Source: Linnemannia hyalina (Eukaryota; Mortierellomycota; Mortierellomycetes; Mortierellales; Mortierellaceae). From it: DNA of 64,000 bases. Shown here in pieces: positions 11,423 through 28,197 of the stretch. Under the pieces are notes generated by a model that ran no database searches, was not told the origin of the DNA, and was given only the letters and a program-made list of their open reading frames with translations. The DNA lies in assembly GCA_019671135.1 (NCBI GenBank), contig JAHRHY010000011.1, positions 1,054,001-1,118,000 of the forward strand. The letters run 5' to 3'. How positions within the stretch are numbered: the first letter of the stretch is position 1; each line of letters opens with the position of its first letter. The position numbers were made by a program, and so were the translations under genes.

Positions 11423-12535
11423 GGAGCACCAGCGCCATGTATTAACTTCTCTTCTTTTTGTCCTCCTGTCCCTGCATCAATTCCCTTTCACCTCACCCAT
11501 TTCTCACGCCTTCCAATGTCTACTTTCATGACAAACCCTTTCTTTTTGTTACAGCATGTCCTCTTAATTGACCGACTGCACATATTACTCTTTACGAATA
11601 TCATACTTTACCCTCAAAACATTATTACACACATACATATCCTACGACCTACACCCAAAAAAGTTTTTACTAGCCACCTTTTTGTTCGAATACTACCACT
11701 ATTTACCACTTCACGATCATCTTTCTCTCTCTTCGAGCTGCAGTCGCGCTCATTGTGTTTTTACCCACTTGCTTTTGTCAAATAAACGAAACGTTATGTC
11801 AATTCGGGGCATTGTGCGCGTGGATTTTTTGCGCGACATTTGGAATTGTGAACAAGCTCTCGTTACGATGTTGTTGTATCGCGATTTCGAAACCACCAGC
11901 CTAGTCGCACGCTTCATAAGCGGCTAAGGTCAGGGAGAGTTTTATCTCCTTCCGACAAGGAGCTTTTTCAGGGAACTCCAGCGACATATATATAAGAAAC
12001 AAGACGAATTACACCGCCCTGTCGGGCAACCCTTCGGCTCTTGGGTACCTCTGAGGATGAAAGACCCATGGTGTGTTCTTTGTGTTCTTTTTAGGTCCTT
12101 TTGCAAGGGATCTTCTTTTTTTAATTCTTCAGGGAGTATGGTATACAAACGACGGATATATTTTTTTTTGGGTTTCCTATCTCCAGTTTACTGTTTCCAG
12201 TCCGTCTCCCTGGTTGTCTCCTTAATTTTTTTTATGTTATTTTCTGCAGTTGTTGATGCTAGATGCTAATGCATAAAAGGGTCAGATGGTGTTGCCGACT
12301 CCACTTTTGGTTTTTTTAACCACAACCGTCTTTTCTTTTGCGTCTCTTGCTTTGGCAATTGGTGTTTTGCTGCTGAGGCGGCCAGAGATATAAGAGTGGT
12401 GCTGTGCCCATTCGTTTGTGTTGTGCCGATTTTGTTTTTCTTGTTTTTGTTCCTATCCTGCCCATACGATCATTAGATTTCACTATTCCTCTCTCCTCTC
12501 CCCTCCCCTCCTCTCTCTTTCCTCTCTCCCTCAAA
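11423..12535. other. Intergenic region
   Basis: No supported gene. It should hold the 3' UTR of the upstream gene and the promoter of the secreted-protein gene at 12536. A TATAAG element lies at 12389-12394 and a CT-rich leader at 12480-12530. Confidence 0.5.
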
Positions 12536-13255
12536 ATGCAACTCTTCACTCCATCCTCGATTCCTCTCCTCCTTGTCTTCCTCTCACTCCTCTCCATCTC
12601 AACCACTACTGCAGCCCCCAAAGCCTCTTCACCACCTCCAGCAGGAGCAACCCCCGACGACAAATGCCACCCCTGCCTTATAAGGGAACTCCGCACGGTC
12701 CCCAAATGCGATCTTCTCTCGCCCTCCACCCCGGCCCTCCCATCCTCCGAAAATAACCCGGTCGTTATCCAAAGGTACAAGGACACATACCCAGACGTGG
12801 TTGACTGTTTGTGTTCGGCGGCCAAGTGGATTGAAGTTGAGGGAGGACCCCAGGATTGGATCTCGAGGTGTAATAATGTCTGTACGGTTGCTGTTTTCAA
12901 GAACCAGAAGAAGATTTTGGAAGGTTTTCAAAAGCGGTTGTCCTGTGATGAAAGTGTTGGTGGTGGTGGCAGTGCTTCGCGGAAGTCACCACCAGCAGCT
13001 GTTTCTCAAAACCCCGTGACGCCTCCTGTTCGAAAACCGGCAAACGACGCAACACCAGCACTAGCACCACCCGCAGCAGCAGCGGCCCCAGAAGCGAGAC
13101 CCGTCTCCGCTCTCAAGCCCGAAGAGGTCGCCGCCACAAAACCGGACCCCAAACCCGCTGCAAAGGAGTCAGCCGCTTCTACCGCTAGTACTAGCAACGC
13201 TACGCCCAACACGAAAGGTAGCAAAGTGGGAGGAGACGCGAAACCCGCCTTGTAA
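12536..13255 (+). CDS. Secreted eight-cysteine protein, family member 1
   Basis: This is a single-exon gene of 239 aa. The first ATG after the CT-rich leader is followed by a clear signal peptide (LLLVFLSLLSISTTTAA). The mature part has eight cysteines ordered C-x2-C (CHPC), C (VPKC), C-x-C (DCLC), then W-I-x2-C, C and C. After about residue 140 comes a Gly, Pro, Ala, Lys-rich tail that looks disordered. No hydrophobic C-terminal GPI signal is seen, so it is probably freely secreted or wall-bound. It shares the cysteine pattern with the genes at 14564, 16266, 18209 and 34909. I do not recognise a named family. Eight cysteines recall CFEM domains, but the spacing differs. Confidence 0.85.
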   Translation: MQLFTPSSIPLLLVFLSLLSISTTTAAPKASSPPPAGATPDDKCHPCLIRELRTVPKCDLLSPSTPALPSSENNPVVIQRYKDTYPDVVDCLCSAAKWIEVEGGPQDWISRCNNVCTVAVFKNQKKILEGFQKRLSCDESVGGGGSASRKSPPAAVSQNPVTPPVRKPANDATPALAPPAAAAAPEARPVSALKPEEVAATKPDPKPAAKESAASTASTSNATPNTKGSKVGGDAKPAL

Positions 13256-14563
13256 CAAATCTACCACTCTATTATATCCAACCTAATTAAACAAAGTGGC
13301 TACCTGTCCCATATTGAACGTACACAAAATAAAAGACGCGCGTGCGCCAATGTTTGGTTGTTAGGTAATTTACAACATTCCAAACCAACTGCACACGTCC
13401 ATCCGTTACCATTATCCATCCAATCGCAAACTCAGTTTGGTCCCAGGTCCGACAGGGGTTTCTTTCGATCTAACGTGTCCACAACCTTCTCTTTTCAATT
13501 GCTAACCTTCTTAGCAGGGGTTGGTTGCAATGTGCAAATGGAGGGCATGACCGGATAGGGCGTGTGAGCATCCGCCCACTTTATTTGTCGAGGACCCTTT
13601 TTGTATTGTAAACGTTTCTGGCTCACAGGCTGGAGCGTCCTACAGATGTGTGATTGTCAGTCAGCCATTTGCGTTTTTTTTTCTCTGTCTCGTTAACCAT
13701 TTAGCCTGAGAGTCAGTTCCGGCATTCCTTCTTTGTTCCCTTTCATTCATCCGTGCTTTGTTTACTACTATTGCCATTCCTCTTGATACGCCATTTGACA
13801 CAAAAACACAATACTAACGATTGCAATAGACGGCTCTCAAAAAGAGGGGTTTAGTTCTATTTCATTCTTGTGAACACCATTGATTTCCTGTTTGTTTTTC
13901 GTCGCTTAGACCCATGGCCACCTTCTGGCTTGCCATTGGACTACCCCCCAACGTATTGCAATTCAGAAACCAACCCATGTTTGTGCGCTTGACCATCCTA
14001 CTCGATCGGTCGGTAATCTGGTTTATGATTCGGTCTGGACCCTGAACCCACCACCCTCCTACCCCTGCCCTTACGAACCTACCCCGTTTGGCATGTGCAT
14101 GTGGGTGGATTCTCATTTCCTCCTCGATTGTTTCTGGTCACCATTCCTCCACTTTTTTGGGACTTTAGACAAAAAGGTGAGGGCGCCTATTGCGTCTATA
14201 AGCAATCGAGTTAGTATTTGCTTATGTCAAATTGAAAGGAAGGGATTGATAGAGAGAAAGAGGATTATTGATTTACTATCCAGTCAGTGCCCACAAACTA
14301 ATTCCCATCCACACTCTCCACTCTGCACCCTCTTTGTTTACGAGGACCTTCCCAAACGGTTAACTCACACGATGGGCAGGGGTTAAATGGGGACTCGATT
14401 GAAAAGAGAGGTGAACGAGTGCCGCCTATATAATCCCCACTGCATTCCGCCTTTCTCACTTTTTCAAACCTATTCAACCTCCATTTACCTACTAAGCCGT
14501 ACCCTAAGCCCTCCCTCCTTACTCCCCTCTTCTCCCCTCAACCCATACACCACAATACAAACG
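13256..14563. other. Intergenic region with promoter of the 14564 gene
   Basis: No supported gene. A TATATAA element at 14427-14433, about 137 bp before the next ATG, followed by a CT-rich leader, marks a likely core promoter. The rest shows no structure I can name. Confidence 0.5.
14427..14433 (+). promoter_or_regulatory. TATA box of the secreted-protein gene at 14564
   Basis: TATATAA lies upstream of a CT-rich initiator region and 137 bp before the start codon. The position is plausible for a fungal core promoter. Confidence 0.5.
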
Positions 14564-14917
14564 ATGAAGTTCTTCAAGGCCCTCGCACTCCTCGCCACAA
14601 CCCTGTCCCTGGTCCTCGCCCAAGATGCCACTACCGACTCTGCCCCCACCCCATGCATGCTCTGCCTCCAAGACTCCATCCAATCCCTCCCAGCCTGCAC
14701 AACCGTGAAGGTCGTGATCGGAGAGATGGAACCAGCCTCGGACCCCGCCTATGCCGCATGTCTTTGCTCCTCCCTCGACGGTGCCTGGATCGACAAGTGC
14801 ACGTCGACCTGTAGCCAGGATGTGCTGTCGTTCAAGAACGCATATGCTGAGAATATCCAGGCTGCTGGGTTGAGTTGTGGTGCTCAGCCTACCTTTATCC
14901 CTGTCTCTTTTGCTTAG
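14564..14917 (+). CDS. Secreted eight-cysteine protein, family member 2
   Basis: This 117-aa single-exon gene begins with a signal peptide (KALALLATTLSLVLAQ). The mature protein is almost only the family core: CMLC, then LPAC, AYAACLC, W-I-D-K-C, C and C, eight cysteines in all, ending shortly after the motif PTFIPVSFA. It lacks both the disordered tail of member 1 and the C-terminal hydrophobic segment of members 3 to 5, so it should be released outside the cell. It is closest to the gene at 16266, sharing AYAACLC, the W-I-D-x-C segment and PTFIP. This indicates recent tandem duplication. Function unknown. Confidence 0.88.
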   Translation: MKFFKALALLATTLSLVLAQDATTDSAPTPCMLCLQDSIQSLPACTTVKVVIGEMEPASDPAYAACLCSSLDGAWIDKCTSTCSQDVLSFKNAYAENIQAAGLSCGAQPTFIPVSFA

Positions 14918-16265
14918 GATACTGAAGGGTGGTTGTGGAGATGTTGAAAAAAATTATCCAGCAGTCGCGTGTACAAACATGCTGAACAGCATAATAAAAT
15001 AAAAGGGAAAATGACTGTATATCCATTCAAGAACGTGATGGTCATCATACAGCGAGTAGAAAGAAGTGCGGGCGATGAAGGACCATACATAGCGTTTGTC
15101 CTTGTTTGCAAGCCAAAAAAATGTCCCAAATCAATAGTAAAGTTGTATATAAACATCCTCCTCGGTTGAACTATTACATTCCACGAAAAGGCCACTGGCC
15201 ACCACCACCACCAAAAAACTCACCCACAAATCGTCAGCCCACAAACAACCATAGGCAATAATGCAAGTGCAGAAGTAAATGCCAAGCGCAAATGCAAGGA
15301 GGAATTGGATAAGGTCAGGTCAGAGGGGGCAAGGGGAGAGACTCTCGTTCTCCACCTGGAAAGCCAAATAAGCGGGTGTTTTTTTAGTCAACCGTTAGGC
15401 TGTGTGCCGTATGTTTGTTCGGGTCTCTTTCCTTACTCCACAACCCACAACAGAACAGAGCACGGTGCAAAACAAACAACAAAGGAACAGGAAGGCGAAT
15501 GGGATGGAATGACGTGGAGGGGGGCAAGGAAGAAAAGAGGACGGAGAAGGGCATGCTGTGAGCAGGAGGATTGAAGGAACTTTTCACCGCCACCAGAGAA
15601 AATGGAGGAACAGGGTGGGTGTCCACGACATAGTAAAACCAGTCGGCCATTTCGGAACCGTGAGCATGGCATGAGGTGGCATCATCGAAAAAACTTATAC
15701 CCTCTTTTTGATGGTTGTTGGGAGACGGGTACTGTATTCGGTATCGTTCAGGGGTATGTATGTACTAATTGAGTATGTTGTTGAGTTGTATCGCTGCAGG
15801 TGTACTTTTGCTTTCGATCATTTAGAGTGCGAAAACTTGGGAGTAATGAAGAATACAGGTCGGGGGGTGCATGTGCTATCGTGCAAAAGCAAAAGAAAAG
15901 CAAGAGTGGAGAAAGAGCGTTTGGAGGGAAACGAGGAGGAGCCCTTCTCTTTTCCGAAAAGGAGCAAAATGAGAGCAAATCAGAGGCATGCATTAGACAT
16001 GGCATCTTATGGTCAAAAAACATATGTCACTGGAATTGTGGGTTGTGGGTGTCCTGGTACTCTTCGTATTCTCAACAAAGTGAAGGGAGTGGATGGTGCC
16101 TCGGGTGAACCCTACTCCTTTTTGATTGTCTTATTCTTCTTCTCTTGCTCATCTCTCTTTCTTCTTTTTTCTCTTCCTTTCTCCATTCCTCTCCTCATTC
16201 CTCCATCTAATCCCAACTCTTCTCCGCAACACCAACCTACCTCCCTTATATACCCTATTTTCACA
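14918..16265. other. Intergenic region
   Basis: No supported gene. A CT-rich leader at about 16120-16260 precedes the next secreted-protein gene. Longer frames across 15708-16108 continue out of frame or upstream of the real start and have no domain features. Confidence 0.5.
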
Positions 16266-16799
16266 ATGAAGTTCGCCGCGCTCGCACCCATCGCAGCTCT
16301 TGCTCTCGCCTCCGCCGTCTCCGCCCAGACAGACGCCTGCCAGACCTGTCTCCAAACCTCCATTAAAGCCCTCCCCCTCTGTGCAGGTGTCAACATCACC
16401 ATCGGCGACTTTGACCCCGCTGCCTCCCCCGCCTATGCCGCCTGTCTCTGCCAGTCGACCTCAGGAACCTGGATCGACTCCTGCATTGCCTCTAAAACCT
16501 GCTCGGACGACGTCCTCTCCCTTAAGGCCACCTACGCGTCCTCGTTGACCGAGATTGGTCTCAACTGCAACGGTACCACCCCTACTTTTATCCCTGCTAC
16601 CACAGACCCCGTGTCCCCCTCTTCTGCCTTGCCTACTGGCGGTGCTGGAGCCTCGGCCACTTCAGGTAGTGATGCCAAGCCTACTGGCAGCAATGGCACT
16701 TCTGCGGGCCAGAAGAGCATCTCTGCATCTTCGTTCATGCTTGCTGAGACCATGGGTGTCTTGGCTGTTGTTGCTGCCATCGGAGCTAGCTTCCTCTAA
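16266..16799 (+). CDS. Secreted, probably GPI-anchored eight-cysteine protein, family member 3
   Basis: This is a single-exon gene of 177 aa. A signal peptide (LAPIAALALASAVSAQ) leads to the core CQTC, LCAG, AYAACLC, W-I-D-S-C, TC and NC, eight cysteines. Possible N-glycosylation sites include NIT and NGT. A Ser/Thr/Gly-rich linker follows, then a C-terminal hydrophobic run (GVLAVVAAIGASFL) with small residues before it, the usual form of a GPI signal. The start is fixed by the signal peptide; the frame is also open further upstream, but that part is not coding-like. It is most similar to member 2. Confidence 0.88.
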   Translation: MKFAALAPIAALALASAVSAQTDACQTCLQTSIKALPLCAGVNITIGDFDPAASPAYAACLCQSTSGTWIDSCIASKTCSDDVLSLKATYASSLTEIGLNCNGTTPTFIPATTDPVSPSSALPTGGAGASATSGSDAKPTGSNGTSAGQKSISASSFMLAETMGVLAVVAAIGASFL

Positions 16800-18208
16800 G
16801 TACATGTACACAAGAGGCAGAGCAACATGTATGTACTTTTTATACCTACTCGTAATAAAAAACAGTGAAAAACTTTTGACTGGTTAAGGAATGTTTTATT
16901 AGCGCGAGGCGGCGAAGTAGTGGTTCCTGAAGGAATTTTGGTGGCGTTGGAGGTGAGACCGAAGGAGAGACGAAAAGGCCTGATTGATGAATTCCCCGAG
17001 TGCAATCAAAGATGAATAAGCAACATCCTCGCACGAGTGCGCAAAATCAACGAGGCGCGGTGCGACGGCTGTTCATTGACGACCGATCGATCAGACTGAT
17101 TACAAGGTTGTGGAGAAGGCGCCTCGTCACTCTACTTGCGTTACTCTTGCGCTGCTATAATAAACAACTATCTCTAGCAACAACCAAAGCAAAACAAACT
17201 ATTATAACTTACAGAGAGGTATGCAGAACTTTGTCTGATACGCCTATACAACTATGCGCTCCGCCTACCAAACGCGTGTTTCTCAGACATGAAACCAACA
17301 CTTACCCAACACCGATACTATATAGGTAGCCATCCATCCCTCATCTTATGGCCCTAGATGGTTCAGGTCTCGGTTGTTTTGTCTATATTTCGCTGCCACA
17401 GCGTTGTCGACTGTTGCTAATGGCACGTTGTCTGTGGCGGAGCGACGAAAAATACCTTAATTTCGTTGTAGACATCGTAGACATGACTCCCACCTTTTCT
17501 CTCCTGGAGCTGCAGCGAGAGCAACCAGCCTTTGGAGAAAGCTAGACGAAGCAACGAACCTGTAGGTACTTATGCCTGAATCTGTGCTTGTTCAGACATG
17601 AGAAAAGTTGGCAAAAACAACAATAATCAATAATATCAAAGTGCATCATCCGCACGTCAACTCGTCATCCTAAAAATAAGCATAAAAAACATAAAATTGT
17701 CGACTCTTCCTCACCATGGAAATGAAATCGGGTGGCAAGTGAGAGGGAGCAAATAATAACAACAAACAAGAAAGACACCGCCACCCTCTCTTATAGCGTC
17801 GATTTTGATGATAAACGGCTCTTGAAGCGGGATGGGTGGCGGCTCTTACAATTAATGTGATGGATGAAGCTTGTTTGGTTTCCACTTTTTGGTAGATGCC
17901 GGGCAATGGGAAATAAAGATGCATACATGGTTGTAGATAGAGTAATGAAGACAGCAAGAAGGCGCACAGGAATAGCACAATGTGTATGAAATAATGAAGA
18001 TGGCCTAGGTCCTAGGTCTCGCTAGCGATCCCTACCTTTGAAAAACAGTAGAAAAGGAGACCCCATTCCCCGATTTTTTTATCAACAGCTTCTCTCTACA
18101 ACTCTTCCACAGCAACAACAGCAACAACAACTCCAGTCAACTTCTAGAGCATCAACCAACATACACTCCTCTCACACTCTTCAAACCCACTCAAGTTTCT
18201 AACCCAAC
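16800..18208. other. Intergenic region
   Basis: No supported gene is seen on either strand. A/T-rich patches and a short CCTAGG direct repeat (about 18005-18016) occur. The last 150 bases form an A/C- and CT-rich leader for the gene at 18209. Confidence 0.45.
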
Positions 18209-18652
18209 ATGCGTTTCCAAGCCATCATTGCCTCCGTCTTCGTCTTGACCTCCCTCGCCGCCGCTCAAGCTCCCCCCACCGCCCCTACTGATCCCCTGGC
18301 CTGCGGTAGCTGTCTCGATAAGGGTGCCGAGTCCCTGAACGGCAGCTGTGCCGGTCTATCTGGCCTGACCCAGCCCCCCAACATGGTCGGCCAGCTAACT
18401 GATGCCCAGAAGAAGTGTCTCTGCGCGATTGCATCGTCCTCGACCTGGCTCAACGAGTGCGCCAAGCCCGAGGTCTGTGGTCAGGCCATCACCCAGGGTC
18501 TTCTCCAATCCTATGCTGCTCTCAAGACCCAGGTCTGCCCCGCTGGCAGTGTTTCAACCACAGGAAATGCCGGCAACTCGTGCATCGGCTCAAAGTCCGC
18601 TGCTGCTAGGTTGACCGTAGCTGCCGTTGCTGTTCTTGGTGCTCTCCTTTAA
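18209..18652 (+). CDS. Secreted, probably GPI-anchored eight-cysteine protein, family member 4
   Basis: This is a single-exon gene of 147 aa. It has a signal peptide (IIASVFVLTSLAAAQ), then CGSC, C (NGSC), KKCLC, W-L-N-E-C, VC and VC, the family order. A ninth cysteine lies in the linker. A C-terminal hydrophobic end (LTVAAVAVLGALL) fits a GPI signal. The segment between the third cysteine and C-x-C is longer than in members 2 and 3, so this is a more diverged copy. Function unknown; a surface or wall role is inferred from the anchor. Confidence 0.87.
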   Translation: MRFQAIIASVFVLTSLAAAQAPPTAPTDPLACGSCLDKGAESLNGSCAGLSGLTQPPNMVGQLTDAQKKCLCAIASSSTWLNECAKPEVCGQAITQGLLQSYAALKTQVCPAGSVSTTGNAGNSCIGSKSAAARLTVAAVAVLGALL

Positions 18653-20138
<1,486 letters not shown>

Positions 20139-20586
20139 ATGGAAGAGAGATGGATGTGTTTACTGACCGAGGAAAAGGAGGGGGTTCTGTCTTGTCAGCC
20201 ACTTGGAGGACAATAGACACCCATTTCCTTCTTTCTCTCATGCGCTTGCTATAATATTTACAACGTCGCAACGTTGTCATGGACAACATCGGTATCAGTC
20301 GATTACATTCTCATAGAAAATAAAAAAAAAAGAACAAAAGAAAACCGGAACCATTGTGCCTGAGAGGAACAGGAGACTCGACAGTCACATTTACTGCTCA
20401 AGACGCCATGAACAAAAAAAAAAAAAAAAAAAAAGGCTTTCTCGTTGAATGAACCCTTTTCCTTCCTTCCTCTGCTCTTCAATCGACACAATCAACCCGC
20501 CATCACAACAACCTCACGACCCCACCCCCAACGAACAAACAACGAACAACCACAGCAGAAAACACAGCATATAACACACACAGCAA
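20139..20586. other. Intergenic region between AMMECR1 and APC15 genes
   Basis: It contains poly-A runs near 20321 and 20413-20432 and a CA-rich leader before 20587. No gene is seen. Confidence 0.5.
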
Positions 20587-21878
20587 ATGGCGCCACGCTT
20601 CCCACCACAGAGTCGAATGCCGACTTTGCTCCCTCAAAAGACAGGCCTGCTCTGGTACCCGCGCGAACGCGACGTCGAACATATGCACGACGAACTCTCA
20701 CACGAAGAAAAAGAATTTACCGCCAAGGTATATGCATATGCATTGTCAACCACAAAAAAAAAAAAAAAAAAAAAAAAAAAGGAAAAAAAAAAAAGGAACC
20801 CCCACCACTAGCGCTTTTATTTTGCGCACATTTGGTAGTAGCATCTTGACCAAAAAAAAAAGAAGCTTTCTGTTTGCCCCCGTTGTTTTTGATAGCTAAA
20901 GAAGATCAGGTTCTCGGGCACACACTTGATCCCCGTTGGACTCTCCAAGCCCTTCATTGTAAGAAAACCAACTTTTATGCAAAAAATATCTATTACTCGT
21001 TTTTGTCTTTGCGCAAGCAAAAGTGCTCGAAAAGCAGAGATTTTTTAACTCCATATTATTTTCTGAACAAAAAAAAATCAACATAGGACATGGATGAAGA
21101 AGGCGAGGATGAGGACGAAGAAGACGACGAAGAAGAAGACGACGAAGACGCAGAAGTCGAAGGCGACGGCGAAGATGATCTGGATATGGGACGAGACCTT
21201 GACGAAGACATTGGTCAATCTGGCGACGACGAGGAGGAGGAGGAGGAGGAAGATGAAGATACTCACATATACGGCGATCAGAGCAATTACAGCATTGAAG
21301 ACGATGACAGTCGGCAGGATATGATGCTGACCATGGACCGACTGTTAGAGGAGCAGCGCCGGAGTACGATGGTTCATGAACAGGATGAACTGGATCAATG
21401 CCAGAGGATCGATGACCAATCGTTCATCTATAGTCCCTATCCATCCAGGCACTACCACAAGGACAATGGTAGTGGAGGCGATGGCGATGGCGACGATGGC
21501 GACATCGATGATAGCAACGGCGTCATCGACGACAGCGACACTCGGTTCACCCACCATCACCGCCGTCCGCGTGAATCCTACCACGAGGCGGAAGAAGAAG
21601 ATGACGAGGGCGACGGCGGTCTACTGGGAATTGACGAAGACGAGCAAGGTGATGCGGGCAGATGGACGCGACAACAACAACTCCTAGAGCAACAACTCTT
21701 ACAGCAACAATACCAACAGCAACAACGGCTAGGAGAGGAAGAGGAAGAAATGAATGAGGAGCGCGATTTGGACGCCGATATCGAAGTCGCCAGCAGTTTC
21801 GGTGGTGGCAGTGACTATGATGAATACGACCATGACGAACACACCTCTCGGTATCGGACGCCATCTCCACAATTGTAA
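20587..21878 (+). CDS. APC15: Anaphase-promoting complex subunit Apc15-like
   Basis: Three exons, 20587-20727, 20896-20958 and 21087-21878, give 331 aa. The conserved part is short: TGLLWYPRERDVEHMHDEL, then EFTAKLKKIRFSGTHLIPVG. This corresponds to the Apc15/Mnd2 signature (LWY, an acidic helix, then I-P-[IV]-G). A very acidic Asp/Glu tail starts at exon 3 (DMDEEGEDEDEED) and continues with His- and Gln-rich stretches. Human APC15 (121 aa) also has an acidic tail; this one is much longer. In other organisms the subunit helps Cdc20 turnover and mitotic-checkpoint release on the APC/C ubiquitin ligase in the nucleus. The assignment depends on a short motif spread over an intron, so confidence is moderate to good. 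The gene converges with the deubiquitinase gene, 172 bp between stops. Confidence 0.75.
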
Positions 21879-22050
21879 CACAACAAAAACCAAATAAAAA
21901 CATATGCAAAAAGGATATAAGTTGGAGTCATGGTTGTTATTGTTGGTTTGTTACTTAATGTTTTTTTTTGTTTTCGGTGGAGTTTTTGTTTGTTACTGGG
22001 TTGCGCTTCTCCGCCGCTCTGCTCCTCGGTCTGCTCTGCCAATGGCTTCT

Positions 22051-27396
<5,346 letters not shown>

Positions 27397-28197
27397 TTTG
27401 GCGTGAAGATAGTTGTAGGCGAGTACGAGGGCGCAGAGGACGAGAAGGGTCTGGGGGTTGGCGAGTCTAGTTAGATAGGGTAGGAGGTCAATGGTGGATA
27501 GCTCCGAGTTTGCTCAGCAAGCGGTTGGTCTTGCCGAGAAAAATGTGAGTGGGTGAGGGTGGTGAGTGAAGGGTGAGGTGGGGGAGTGGCGTTTGTGTTG
27601 TTGTCGTTGTTTTTGTGTCTGTGGGTGAGAGCGATGCTCAATGGGAAAAAGAATCACAAAAAAAACAAAAAGAAAGTAAAGAAGTGGAGAGAAAGAAAGA
27701 GAAGGGAGGGACAGAAGAAAAGAAAAAATGTTGTCGCGTTCGAGGAGAAACAACGAATAAAAAGACAAAAAAAATTGAGGGTCGACTTGTCGACAGTCAA
27801 GGTTTACTCTGTTCTTTAGTTCAGTTTGAAGGGAAACTGTGGAAAAAGAAGAAGGGAGGGATGAAGATAATGAAGAGAAAAGAAGAAGAAGAAGACGATG
27901 ACGAGGAGGAGGTCGATGACAACGGATAACGCATGGATATTACAACAAGCCAGGGGTGGATAGACGACCACGACGACCACGACGCTCTGTCTATCTTCAC
28001 CACCATCCCATGCCCGCCTCTCCCGCGTCGACAGTGTTTCTAATGACGTACAGCTCTCATCACGTGAGTCATAAGGGACTGCTTTCCCTTCCACACCATT
28101 TTCACGCCCTGGACTTGTCACTCCAGTCAGCCAAAGCAAAGCCCAAGCCAGCAAGCAAACAAGCACCAACCAGCATCACCCACAAACCACTCCCGCC
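27397..28197. promoter_or_regulatory. Divergent promoter region, UBP15 and WD40 genes
   Basis: This 800-bp region lies between divergently read genes. On the minus strand it has a CT-rich leader with no ATG before 27396. On the plus strand a GA-rich then CA-rich leader runs into 28198. No named factor site is clear. Confidence 0.5.
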
